64,000 nucleotides of DNA, from NCBI GenBank assembly GCA_963846635.1, contig CAWJXM010000014.1:1-64000 (forward strand), given 5' to 3'. The translations under genes were made by a program, and so were the position numbers. The stretch comes from AP-15 sp963846635. GTDB lineage: Bacteria > Pseudomonadota > Alphaproteobacteria > ATCC43930 > CGMCC-115725. The notes beneath the pieces were generated by a model. It saw nothing but the letters and a program-made list of their open reading frames with translations. It was not told where the DNA came from and searched no databases. Below are positions 8,566 to 16,710 of the stretch, in pieces (the first letter of the stretch is position 1; each line of letters begins with the position of its first letter).

Positions 8566-9342
8566 ATGACCAGTGACCCTCCCGAGCGGGCGTTGCGCTG
8601 GCGGCGCCGCAAGGAGGCGCGGCCGAAGGAGATTCTCGCCGCCGCGCTCGCGTTGTTTGCCGAGCGAGGGTTTGCCGCAACGCGGCTCGACGACGTGGCG
8701 CTCCGCGCCGGGGTCACCAAGGGCACGCTGTATCTCTATTTCCCGAACAAGGAAGAGCTGTTCGAGGCCGTGGTCCGGCAGGCGCTGGTGCCCAACCTCG
8801 AACGGGGCGAGGCATTGCTCGACGAGGCCGACGCGCCGGCGGCGCTGATGCTGGAACGGCTGATGCGCAACTGGGCCGAACTGGCGCTATCGCCGGCCGG
8901 GGCGATCCCGAAGATCATCATTTCCGAGGCGGGCAATTTCCCCGAGCTTGCCCGCTTCTACCGCGAGGTCGTCGTCGATCGCGGCATCGAGTTAATGCGC
9001 CGCGTGCTGCGTCTCGGCGTCGAGCGCGGCGAGTTTCGCGCCCCCGACGACCTCGACAACGCGGTTCGCTGCATCTGTGCGCCGCTGCTGCTCGCGATGC
9101 TATGGCGCCATTCGCTCGGCCGCCACGAGGAGGTGGACCGCTTCGACCCGGAGGCGATCTGCGAGACGCAACTCAAACTGCTGCTGGACGGGCTGGCGCT
9201 CCGGCCGACGGCGCCCGTTACCCAAAGAACCGAGCCGACCGCGACGCCGGGCGTCGACGCCGGTCGCGACTCCCGCCCGTCTCTCCTCCGCAAGCGTGGG
9301 AGGGTCAAGGAGGGGACAATCAGGGAGAAGACCGGGCCATGA
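8566..9342 (+). CDS. TetR/AcrR-family transcriptional repressor of the adjacent efflux operon
   Basis: The N-terminal helix-turn-helix is clear: KEARPKEILAAALALFAERG, then TRLDDVALRAGVTKGTLYLY and FPNKEELFEAVV (about residues 18-65). The remaining helical ligand domain is typical of the AcrR type, with a C-terminal domain seen in regulators of multidrug pumps. Start ATG 8566 is preceded by AAAGG. The last about 30 codons (from about 9260) are low-complexity and arise from a palindromic repeat (CTCTCCTCCGCAAGCGTGGG), so the native C-terminus was probably near LALRPTAP. The stop overlaps the emrA start (ATGA), indicating translational coupling. The inducing compound is unknown. Confidence 0.9.
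   Translation: MTSDPPERALRWRRRKEARPKEILAAALALFAERGFAATRLDDVALRAGVTKGTLYLYFPNKEELFEAVVRQALVPNLERGEALLDEADAPAALMLERLMRNWAELALSPAGAIPKIIISEAGNFPELARFYREVVVDRGIELMRRVLRLGVERGEFRAPDDLDNAVRCICAPLLLAMLWRHSLGRHEEVDRFDPEAICETQLKLLLDGLALRPTAPVTQRTEPTATPGVDAGRDSRPSLLRKRGRVKEGTIREKTGP
9277..9315. repeat. Palindromic repeat forming the 3' end of tetR
   Basis: CTCTCCTCCGC-AAG-CGTGGGAGGG resembles the CTCTCCCCGCAAGCGGGGCGAGGG arm of the repeat at 33405-33493. It encodes the atypical tail SLLRKRGRVKEG of the TetR protein. Confidence 0.45.
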
Positions 9343-10496
9343 GCCTAACCGAGGAGAAGCCGCAAACACAAGCCGAGCGGCAAGAACCGGAGCAGCGCCT
9401 CATCGAAGCGCGCCGGCCGGACGGCCGCCCGGCGCCGACTCTGACCTCGCAGGCAAGGGCGCGCCGGCACTGGCGCCGCCGGCGCTGGCTGATCGCACTG
9501 ATCGCGCTCGTGGTCGTCGGCGTGATCGTCGGCGGCGCCGAATGGTGGATCGAAGCGAGCAAATGGGTCAGCACCGACGATGCGTTCATCGATACGCATA
9601 CGGTCCAGGTCAGCGCGCAGGTCGCTGGCCGGGTCAAGGCGGTGCTGGTCAACGACAACCAGGAAGTGCGTGCAGGCCAGCCGCTCGTCGAACTCGACCC
9701 GGCCGATTTCCAGGCCGCCCTCTCCCAGGCGGTGGCCAACCAGCAGAGCGCCCAGGGGCAACTGGCGCAGGCCGAGGCGCAGCTGCCGGTTGCCCGCGCC
9801 AATCTGGACGAAGCGAAGGCCCAGGTCGGCGTCGCCCAGGCGGCGTCTATCAACGCCGAGATCAACCTGAAGCGCGACCAGATATTGGCGCGGATGGGCG
9901 GACTGGCGGTCTCGCAACAGACGATCGACAACGACACAGCGAAGGCGCGCAGCGACGCGGCCAACCTCACTGCGGCGCAGCAGAAAGCAATGGCGGCGCA
10001 GGCCCAGATCGGCCTCGACGAGAAGAATATGCAGACTGCCGAAGCCGGTGTGCGGGCGGCGGCGGCGCAGGTTCAGCAGGCGCGCCTCAACCTCGGCTAC
10101 ACCGTGATCCATGCCTCGGTGAACGGACGCGTCACGAACAAGACTGTCGCGATCGGCGACTATGTCCAGGTCGGGCAGGCGCTGACCGCGCTGGTGCCGG
10201 ACCAGGTCTGGGTCACCGCCAATTACAAGGAAACCGAGATCGGTGAGATAAAGGTCGGCGACCCGGTCGATATCTATGTCGACGCCTATCCCGGTCATGT
10301 CTTCAAGGGCCAGGTGCAGAGCTTCCAAGCCGGCAGCGGCGCCGCCTTCTCGCTGTTGCCGCCGGAAAACGCGACCGGCAACTACGTCAAGGTCGTGCAG
10401 CGCGTGCCTGTCAAGATCGTGTTCGACGACCATCCCGCCGCCCATTGGCTGCTCGGCCCAGGCATGTCGGTCGAGCCCTACGTCAAGATCCGATGA
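9339..10496 (+). CDS. emrA: EmrA/HlyD-family membrane fusion protein of a multidrug efflux pump
   Basis: Periplasmic adaptor of about 385 residues linking an inner-membrane MFS exporter to an outer-membrane channel. A basic N-terminal cytoplasmic stretch is followed by one membrane helix (WLIALIALVVVGVIVGGAEW, about residues 50-70). Then come the first lipoyl half-motif (VSTDDAFIDTHTVQVSAQVA), a long Ala/Gln-rich coiled-coil hairpin (about residues 125-265), and the second half (VIHASVNGRVTNKTVAIGDY). The beta-barrel region contains VTANYKETEIGEIKVGDPV. ATG at 9339 overlaps the tetR stop; an upstream in-frame ATG at 9102 would lie inside tetR. It overlaps emrB by ATGA. No TolC-type gene is present in the window. 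Confidence 0.9.
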   Translation: MSLTEEKPQTQAERQEPEQRLIEARRPDGRPAPTLTSQARARRHWRRRRWLIALIALVVVGVIVGGAEWWIEASKWVSTDDAFIDTHTVQVSAQVAGRVKAVLVNDNQEVRAGQPLVELDPADFQAALSQAVANQQSAQGQLAQAEAQLPVARANLDEAKAQVGVAQAASINAEINLKRDQILARMGGLAVSQQTIDNDTAKARSDAANLTAAQQKAMAAQAQIGLDEKNMQTAEAGVRAAAAQVQQARLNLGYTVIHASVNGRVTNKTVAIGDYVQVGQALTALVPDQVWVTANYKETEIGEIKVGDPVDIYVDAYPGHVFKGQVQSFQAGSGAAFSLLPPENATGNYVKVVQRVPVKIVFDDHPAAHWLLGPGMSVEPYVKIR

Positions 10497-12103
10497 GCAG
10501 CGAAGCCCCTGCCTGGGAGGGCGCGCGGAGATCGGCGGCGGCGCGCGGCGTCTCGCCGTGGATCGTCGCGCCGACGGTCGGGCTGGCGGCGTTCATGGAA
10601 GTGCTCGACATCTCGATCGTCAACGTCTCGCTGCAGCATGTCGCCGGGAGCATGGCGGCGACACCGGACGAAGCGACTTGGATATTGACCGCCTATCTCG
10701 TCACCAACGCGATCGTGCTGCCGATCAGCGGCTGGCTGTCGCAGACCTTCGGGCGCAAACGCTACTTCCTCGCCTCGATCGTCGGGTTCAGCATTACGTC
10801 GCTGTTCTGTGGCCTGGCACCGACCCTGTCGCTGCTGATCGTCGCGCGCGGCCTGCAAGGGATCACCGGCGGCGGCTTGCAGCCGAGCTCGCAGGCCTTC
10901 CTCGCCGACGCCTTTCCGCCCGAGCGGCGCGGCCAAGCGTTTGCGGCGTACGGCCTTGCGGTGGTGTTCGCGCCGGCGATCGGGCCGACCGTCGGCGGGT
11001 GGATCACCGACAATATCGGCTGGCGCTGGGTGTTCCTGATCAACGTACCGGTTGGAATCGTGGTCAGCCTGCTGGCGATGCACGTCCTCGCCGACCCGCC
11101 GGCCGAGGCGGCGGCCAGGCGGGCGCGGTGGGCAAAAGGGCTGAGCCTCGACTACATCGGCTTTGCCCTGCTGGCGATCGGCATGTTTGCGTTGCAGGTC
11201 GTGCTCGACAAGGGCCAGGAGGACGACTGGTTCGGCTCGACGCTGATCACCGATCTGGTCGTAACCGCCGCGGTCGCGTTCGTCGCGTTCATTGTCTGGG
11301 AATTACGCCGCACCGACCCGATCGTCGATCTCCACCTGTTCCGTGACCGCGCCTTCGCCTCCGGCAACGTATTGATATTCATGCTCGGTTTCGCGCTGAT
11401 GGGGACGACGGTGGTGCTGCCGCTGTTTGTCCAGACGCTGCTCGGCTACACCGCTGAGCAGGCCGGCATGGTGCTGTCGCCGGGCGGCTTTGCGACGATG
11501 TTCATGATGCCGGTGGTCGGCGCCCTGTCCGGCCGGGTCGATGCCCGGCTCTTGATCACGGCCGGGCTGATCGGCACCGCGCTCGCGATGTTCCACCTAT
11601 CCGGCTTCAACCTGAACGTCGATTATTCGACGCTGGCCTGGGCGCGGGTCTATCAGTCCCTGGGGTTGGCGCTGTTGTTCATCCCGATCAACACCGCTGC
11701 CTATCAGGGCGTCACGGCCGAGAAGAACGCTAACGCCTCGGCGATCATCAACATGATGCGCAACCTTGGCGGCAGCGTCGGCATCTCGATCCTCGACACC
11801 TACATCGCCCGGCGCGAGCAGGCCAACCAGGTCACGCTGATCCGGCACGTAACGCCATACAGCGTCGCGACCAACCAGATGCTGCAGCAGTTGCAGCACG
11901 CGTTCATAGCGGCGCACGGCAGCGCAGTCGATGCCCTGCACCAGGCGCAGGCGGAACTTTATGCGGTCGTGCAGACGCAGGCCGCCGTGCTGTCTTATCT
12001 CGACGCGTTCTGGCTGGTCGGCGCGGTGCTGGTCGCGATGATCCCGCTGGTGCTGCTGCTGAGGAAGCCGCGGCCGGGTGCGGCGGCGCGGCCGGCGCAT
12101 TGA
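10493..12103 (+). CDS. emrB: EmrB/QacA-type MFS multidrug exporter (DHA2, 14 transmembrane segments)
   Basis: Proton-driven drug exporter of 536 residues, the usual length of the 14-helix DHA2 family. Family signatures are visible: FMEVLDISIVNVSLQHVAGS in the first helix with its conserved Asp, WILTAYLVTNAIVLPISGWL, FGRKRYFL (motif A) and the motif-C-like GLAVVFAPAIGPTVGGWITD. Start ATG 10493 overlaps the emrA stop. The upstream continuation of the frame lies within emrA and is not used. With EmrA it should form a pump whose expression is controlled by the adjacent TetR regulator. The substrate cannot be read from sequence. Confidence 0.92.
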   Translation: MSSEAPAWEGARRSAAARGVSPWIVAPTVGLAAFMEVLDISIVNVSLQHVAGSMAATPDEATWILTAYLVTNAIVLPISGWLSQTFGRKRYFLASIVGFSITSLFCGLAPTLSLLIVARGLQGITGGGLQPSSQAFLADAFPPERRGQAFAAYGLAVVFAPAIGPTVGGWITDNIGWRWVFLINVPVGIVVSLLAMHVLADPPAEAAARRARWAKGLSLDYIGFALLAIGMFALQVVLDKGQEDDWFGSTLITDLVVTAAVAFVAFIVWELRRTDPIVDLHLFRDRAFASGNVLIFMLGFALMGTTVVLPLFVQTLLGYTAEQAGMVLSPGGFATMFMMPVVGALSGRVDARLLITAGLIGTALAMFHLSGFNLNVDYSTLAWARVYQSLGLALLFIPINTAAYQGVTAEKNANASAIINMMRNLGGSVGISILDTYIARREQANQVTLIRHVTPYSVATNQMLQQLQHAFIAAHGSAVDALHQAQAELYAVVQTQAAVLSYLDAFWLVGAVLVAMIPLVLLLRKPRPGAAARPAH

Positions 12104-12161
12104 CGAAAGGGGCGACTCCGGTTTCGTCCAGGGTCCCGCGAATGACCGGAATCGGGAAGGG

Positions 12162-12218
12162 TTTCGGATGCCGGCCGAGCGCAAGCGATCGACCCGGTGT
12201 AGGGGCCGGCGTCCGAAA
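12162..12218. repeat. Long inverted repeat downstream of emrB
   Basis: TTTCGGATGCCGGCC (12162-12176) pairs with GGCCGGCGTCCGAAA (12204-12218) with a single mismatch, loop 27 bases. It lies about 60 bases past the emrB stop. It may act as a transcription terminator hairpin without a T-run, or be a repeat-element remnant. The rest of 12104-12287 holds nothing else recognised. Confidence 0.5.
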
Positions 12219-12287
12219 GCCTCATGAACGAACCCGCGAAGGTCGCCTCGCCCCCCTCGTACGCGTATCGCGTGTGGCGGGATGGCT

Positions 12288-12521
12288 TTATGAGTTCGCG
12301 GCTTGGCGCTTGACGATCAGGGCCTCGACGATGGTCAGGCCGTGGGTTTGCGGGTGGAAGATGAGCGGGTTGAGGCCGATGTCGGCGATCGCATCGGCGT
12401 AAGCAGCGGCAGAGCGCGACAGCGCCGCGATCAGTCGGCCAGGGCAGCGCTCGGCCGGCGGCGCTCCACGAACGCTTTCAAGGAGGGCGGCGCCTTTCAG
12501 CTTGCCGATCAGCGCCGTCTC
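12288..12521 (-). pseudogene. C-terminal fragment of an ATP-grasp acyl-CoA synthetase (ADP-forming type)
   Basis: About 78 codons resemble the last part of acetate--CoA-ligase-type proteins: IGKLKGAALLESVRGAPPAE, then SRSAAAYADAIADIGLNPLI and GLTIVEALIV, where the family has its ALxxLSxxA and DINPLIV segments. The stretch between (RCPGRLIAAL) deviates, suggesting a further frameshift. Everything upstream of this C-terminal piece is missing, so it is a dead remnant between the efflux operon and cyoD. Confidence 0.6.
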
Positions 12522-12621
12522 CCGAGCCGTAGGAGCCATTCGCTGCGCTTCGCAAAATATGAGCGGAGACACCGAACGTCGCGGAGGCCGGGTGCGCGCG
12601 CGGAGTTTCAATCGGAACGGT

Positions 12622-12996
12622 TCAGTGCTGCAGATGCACCGGCATGTCCATCATGTTGGTGTTGAGATTGGCAATGATCCAGACTGAGCCGGTGATGACG
12701 AGAAAGACGATCAGCATGCCAAAAGCAAGGGCCAGAATATTGTTCGTGTGATCGGGTCCGCTGCCGAGATGCAGAAAGAAGACGAGGTGGACGCCGATCT
12801 GGGCGAAGGCGAGCACGATCAAGCCAACCGATATGCCCGGAGCCCACAGCAAATGGGTTTGGGAGACGACGAACGACGTGATCGTCAGCAGGATCGCGAG
12901 CCCGAGCCCCGCCGTGTAGGACAGATAGCTGGCGGTAGGCTCGTACTCCTCGACACCGGGTGTGCGGTCGTCGAAGCTGCGCTCGTCACCGTCCAT
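12622..12996 (-). CDS. cyoD: Cytochrome bo3 ubiquinol oxidase subunit IV
   Basis: Small membrane subunit (124 residues) of the CyoABCD quinol oxidase, thought to help assemble the CuB site. Three transmembrane helices are visible, starting at YTAGLGLAILLTITSFVVSQ, ISVGLIVLAFAQIGVHLVFF and ILALAFGMLIVFLVITGSVW; the second carries the conserved HLVFFLHL. The C-terminal segment MMDMPVHLQH with its His is usual for the family. Last gene of the operon; its start lies 11 bases inside the end of cyoC. Confidence 0.93.
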   Translation of the reverse strand: MDGDERSFDDRTPGVEEYEPTASYLSYTAGLGLAILLTITSFVVSQTHLLWAPGISVGLIVLAFAQIGVHLVFFLHLGSGPDHTNNILALAFGMLIVFLVITGSVWIIANLNTNMMDMPVHLQH

Positions 12997-13621
12997 CAGT
13001 GGCTCCCATCAGATAGACCAAGGTGAACACGCCGACCCAGATGATGTCCAGCGCATGCCAGAACAGGCTGAAGCATAAGAGGCGCCGTAGCACCGCACCC
13101 CGCAAGCCCTTAGCCATGACCTGCGCCACCATATAGGCGAGGAAAATGAGGCCGCCGGTGACGTGGGCGCCATGCGTTCCAACCAGGGTGAAAAAGCTGG
13201 AGAGAAAAGCGCTACGCGAGGGCCCCGCACCTTCGGCCACCATACGGGCGAATTCCCGCGCCTCGATAACAAGAAAGGCCGCGCCCAGAACGAACGTAAA
13301 CACGGCGAAGATCAAGAAGCGCTGCGGCTGCCGTCGTTCGGCAGACAATGCCCCGAGCCCGCAGGTATAGCTCGACAACAACAGGCACATCGTCTCGATA
13401 AAGACGTTGCGGAGATCGAACAGCTCGGCCCCGGTCGGTCCACCGGCGGTCTCCCTCGAAAGGACCGCGTAGGCGGCGAACAGCCCCGAGAACAAGACAA
13501 AATCGCTGAGCAGGAATATCCAGAACCCATACGCAACGACAATGCGCGTCGGCGCCGGGCCGCCGCCGCCCCGCCCGCGCGCGAGTGCAGTCGGGGCCCG
13601 TTCGATCGTCGCTATCGTCAT
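12986..13621 (-). CDS. cyoC: Cytochrome bo3 ubiquinol oxidase subunit III
   Basis: Subunit III of the heme-copper quinol oxidase, 211 residues. Five transmembrane helices, without the two extra N-terminal helices of mitochondrial-type subunit III. Recognisable stretches are GFWIFLLSDFVLFSGLFAAY, FIETMCLLLSSYTCGLG, SSFFTLVGTHGAHVTGGLIF and LFWHALDIIWVGVFTLVYLM (HGAHV and WHALDIIW are family hallmarks). Its start overlaps the cyoB stop (ATGA) and its end overlaps cyoD, so the four genes are translated as a coupled unit. Confidence 0.95.
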   Translation of the reverse strand: MTIATIERAPTALARGRGGGGPAPTRIVVAYGFWIFLLSDFVLFSGLFAAYAVLSRETAGGPTGAELFDLRNVFIETMCLLLSSYTCGLGALSAERRQPQRFLIFAVFTFVLGAAFLVIEAREFARMVAEGAGPSRSAFLSSFFTLVGTHGAHVTGGLIFLAYMVAQVMAKGLRGAVLRRLLCFSLFWHALDIIWVGVFTLVYLMGATDGR

Positions 13622-15588
13622 GTCGGCACTCCCGCCAACCGGGCCCGCTCCATCCGCGCTATCTCACCGGGCGGGATCTCGCGCTCACGGTCCTCGCTCC
13701 AGCCAAACACCATGATCGTGACCGCGGCGGCGAGCAGCCCGACGAGCACCAACCACCAGATGTGCCAGATCAGCGAGAACCCAGTCACAACCGCAAAAAA
13801 GGCGGTAATAAATCCGACCGGGCTGTTGCGCGGCATTTCGATGGGTTCATAAGCCGGTTGGATCGCCGGCTTTACTCCCTTGCGCTTCATCTCCCAGAAG
13901 GCGTCGATCGTCTCCACCGTGGGCAGCACCGCGAAATTGTAGGCCGGCGGCGGCGACGAGGTCGACCACTCCAAGGTGCGGCCGTTCCACGGGTCGCCGG
14001 TCAGGTCGCGGCGAAGCTCACGGGTGCGGATGCTGACATAGAGCTGCACGGCCTCGCAGAGGACGGCGAGGAAAATGATGATGGCTCCAGCCTCCGCGAC
14101 CAGCAGCAGCGGCTGCCAGCTCGGGTCGGGAATGTGCTCGAGGCGCCGGGTCATACCCATCAGGCCCAGTGCGTAGAGCGGCATGAAGGCGAGATAAAAG
14201 CCGATCAGCCAGCACCAGAAGCCGGCTTTGCCCCAGCGGTCGTCGAGGGTGAAGCCGAACGCCTTCGGGAACCAATAATTGAACCCTGCCATCATGGCGA
14301 ACACGACACCGCCAATAATGACATTGTGGAAATGGGCAACAAGGAACGTGCTGTTGTGGAGCACGAAATCAACCGGTGGCACCGCCAGCAGAACGCCGGT
14401 CAAGCCGCCGACGACAAAGGTGACCATAAAGCCGATCAAATACAGGACCGGTGTCGTAAAGGCGATTCGTCCGCGGTACAGCGTGAACAGCCAGTTGAAG
14501 ACTTTGGCACCGGTCGGCACCGCGATGATCGTCGACATGATACCGAAGAAGGCGTTGACGTCCGCACCCGCCCCCATCGTGAAGAAATGATGGAGCCAGA
14601 CCATAAAAGAGAGCACGCAAATCCCTAAGGTGGCCCACACCATCGTGCGGTAGCTGAACAGCCCTTTGCCGGAAAAGGTCGCCGCCACCTCGGAAAAGAC
14701 ACCGAACGCCGGCAGGATCAGGATGTAGACTTCGGGATGCCCCCACGCCCAGAACAGGTTGACATACATCATCTGGTTGCCGCCGAAATCGTTCGTAAAA
14801 AAGTGCATGCCCAAGTAACGGTCGAGCAGCAACATCGCAAAGGTCGCGGTAAGAACCGGGAAGGCCGCGACGATCAGCATGCTTGAAGCCAGTGCGGTCC
14901 AGCAGAACACCGGCATGCGCATGTAGATCATGCCCGGGCAGCGCAGTTTGAGGATTGTGGTCACGAAGTTGACGCCGGTCAGCAAGGTGCCGATGCCCGA
15001 GATCTGCAAGGACCAGAGGTAATAATCGACGCCGACATCGGGCGAAAAGGCGAGCTCGGACAGCGGCGGATAACCCATCCAGCCGGTGCGCGCGAAGTTG
15101 CCGATCACGAGCGACATATTGATCAGCAGGGCGCCGGTCGCCGTCAGCCAAAAGCTGACCGAATTAAGCGTCGGAAAGGCGACGTCGCGCACACCGAGTT
15201 GCAACGGCACGACAAAATTCATCAGGCCGATGACCAGCGGCATCGCCACGAAAAAGATCATGATCGCGCCATGCGCCGAAAAGATCTGGTCGTAGTGCTC
15301 GGGCGGCAGATACCCCTGGGAACTGCCGACTGCGACCGCCTGCTGCGAGCGCATCATGATCGCGTCGGCATAGCCGCGCACCAGCATGACGAGGCCCAAT
15401 GTGAAATACATTACGCCGATGCGCTTATGGTCGACGCTGGTTATCCACTCGCGCCACAGATAGGGCCACCAGCCCCTTACGGTGATAAGCGCGAGGACGG
15501 CGAGGATGATGAGGATCACCACCAGCCCGGTGATCAGCGGGATTGGTTGGTTGAGCGGGATTGCCGCCAAACTCAGCCTGCCCAGCAT
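13618..15588 (-). CDS. cyoB: Cytochrome bo3 ubiquinol oxidase subunit I
   Basis: Catalytic subunit (656 residues) that reduces oxygen to water with electrons from ubiquinol and pumps protons across the inner membrane. Metal ligands are in place: His106 (HGAIMIFF) and His420 for low-spin heme b, His418 for heme o, and His284, His332 and His333 for CuB. Tyr288 of WGHPEVYIL is the cross-linked tyrosine. Asp135 (GVRDVAFP) and Glu286 mark the D-channel. Two extra terminal helices relative to cytochrome c oxidases are present as in Escherichia coli CyoB. Separated from cyoA by one base. No heme O synthase gene (cyoE) lies next to the operon. Confidence 0.96.
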   Translation of the reverse strand: MLGRLSLAAIPLNQPIPLITGLVVILIILAVLALITVRGWWPYLWREWITSVDHKRIGVMYFTLGLVMLVRGYADAIMMRSQQAVAVGSSQGYLPPEHYDQIFSAHGAIMIFFVAMPLVIGLMNFVVPLQLGVRDVAFPTLNSVSFWLTATGALLINMSLVIGNFARTGWMGYPPLSELAFSPDVGVDYYLWSLQISGIGTLLTGVNFVTTILKLRCPGMIYMRMPVFCWTALASSMLIVAAFPVLTATFAMLLLDRYLGMHFFTNDFGGNQMMYVNLFWAWGHPEVYILILPAFGVFSEVAATFSGKGLFSYRTMVWATLGICVLSFMVWLHHFFTMGAGADVNAFFGIMSTIIAVPTGAKVFNWLFTLYRGRIAFTTPVLYLIGFMVTFVVGGLTGVLLAVPPVDFVLHNSTFLVAHFHNVIIGGVVFAMMAGFNYWFPKAFGFTLDDRWGKAGFWCWLIGFYLAFMPLYALGLMGMTRRLEHIPDPSWQPLLLVAEAGAIIIFLAVLCEAVQLYVSIRTRELRRDLTGDPWNGRTLEWSTSSPPPAYNFAVLPTVETIDAFWEMKRKGVKPAIQPAYEPIEMPRNSPVGFITAFFAVVTGFSLIWHIWWLVLVGLLAAAVTIMVFGWSEDREREIPPGEIARMERARLAGVPT

Positions 15589-15589
15589 C

Positions 15590-16555
15590 TCAACCTCCTA
15601 CCTGCGGCGCAGGCGGGCACCAGGCCGTGCCGACACCCGCCCTTTGCGGACCCGACGCTGTTTGGTTGATGATGCGCTCGAACAGGTTCGGCTCGACGGA
15701 GCGATAGGTGGCCGGCGGCACGGCTTCGCTCGGCTTTGCCAATTGGGTATAGCCGGTATCGTCGAGCGCCGACCCCTTGCCGCGCACCTCTTTGATCCAG
15801 GCGTCAAAATCGCCGGTCGGCACGGCTCTGGCGACAAACCGCATCTTGGAGAACCCGTCGCCGCTGAAGTTTGCCGAGAAGCCGGGAAATTCGCCCGGGT
15901 GGTCGGCGAGCAGGTTGAGATGCGTAGTCATGCCGCCCATCGTGTAGATCTGGCTGCCGAGCTGCGGCACGAAGAACGAATTCATCACCGTCGCCGAGGT
16001 GAGGCGGAAATTGACCGGGGTTCCGACCGGCACGACCAATTGGTTGACCGCGGCAATGCGCTGATCGGGATAGATGAACAGCCATTTCCAATCGAGCGCC
16101 ACGACCTCGACGCGCAGCGGGTCGCGTCTTGGCCCGAGGATCGGTGCCCGCGGATCGAGCTGATGCGAGCCGATCCAGATCACCCCGCCCAGCAGGATCA
16201 CGATCAGCGCCGGGATCGACCAGACGACGAACTCGATCCGCCCTTCAAAGCCCTCGTCCGAGGCGCGGCTGGCGCGGGCGTTGGACGCCCTGTACCACCA
16301 GGCGAATCCCAAGGTCGCCACAATCACGGGAATCACGACTACCAGCATGATCGCGGTGCAGTTGATCATGAGGAGCCGCTCTGCCGAGGCGATCGGCCCC
16401 TGCGGATCAATAACGCCGGCCGGCTGGCAGGCAGCAATCGGCGCCGCGGCGCATACGACCAGCCATCGCCGCAAATCCGCGCGCCGGAGCCTGCATCCGG
16501 GATGAGTTTCAAAACGGCGCGTTGCGTCAGCAATCACGTGACGCGAGTTGTGCAT
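15590..16555 (-). CDS. cyoA: Cytochrome bo3 ubiquinol oxidase subunit II (lipoprotein)
   Basis: Subunit II, about 321 residues. A long N-terminal region leads into a lipoprotein signal (VVCAAAPIAAC, lipobox Cys near residue 43). Two membrane helices follow (IMLVVVIPVIVATLGFAWWY and the one beginning VVWSIPALIVILLGGVIWIG), then a periplasmic cupredoxin domain (VEVVALDWKWLFIYPDQRIA, GSQIYTMGGMTTHLNLLA). The CuA-binding Cys and His ligands are absent, as expected for a quinol rather than cytochrome c oxidase. Start ATG 16555 (MHNSRHV) has GGAGG six bases upstream, better than the ATG 27 bases earlier. First gene of cyoABCD. Confidence 0.94.
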   Translation of the reverse strand: MHNSRHVIADATRRFETHPGCRLRRADLRRWLVVCAAAPIAACQPAGVIDPQGPIASAERLLMINCTAIMLVVVIPVIVATLGFAWWYRASNARASRASDEGFEGRIEFVVWSIPALIVILLGGVIWIGSHQLDPRAPILGPRRDPLRVEVVALDWKWLFIYPDQRIAAVNQLVVPVGTPVNFRLTSATVMNSFFVPQLGSQIYTMGGMTTHLNLLADHPGEFPGFSANFSGDGFSKMRFVARAVPTGDFDAWIKEVRGKGSALDDTGYTQLAKPSEAVPPATYRSVEPNLFERIINQTASGPQRAGVGTAWCPPAPQVGG

Positions 16556-16710
16556 GGCGGCCTCCGGTACAGAGGGCGGCACCGAAAACGTCGCTTACCG
16601 TCGCCCCAAATGCTCAACCGGCGAGTTTAGTGAGAAGGCCGACACTTGCCAATCCCGCGCGCGTAGGGGCTCGCGTGATAAGGAACCCGTTGCTGCGGCC
16701 GTCCGCCCCC

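Noticed and set aside
9077..10246. 389-codon plus-strand frame across tetR and emrA
   Set aside because: Arg/Gly-rich shadow in the wrong frame of two well-supported genes.
9345..10445. 366-codon minus-strand frame opposite emrA
   Set aside because: Antisense of emrA, explained by the codon bias of the real gene.
13585..14628. 347-codon plus-strand frame opposite cyoB
   Set aside because: Antisense to cyoB, whose metal ligands are all in place; no independent start signal.
15482..16630. 382-codon plus-strand frame opposite cyoA
   Set aside because: Antisense shadow; it begins inside cyoB and has no family resemblance.
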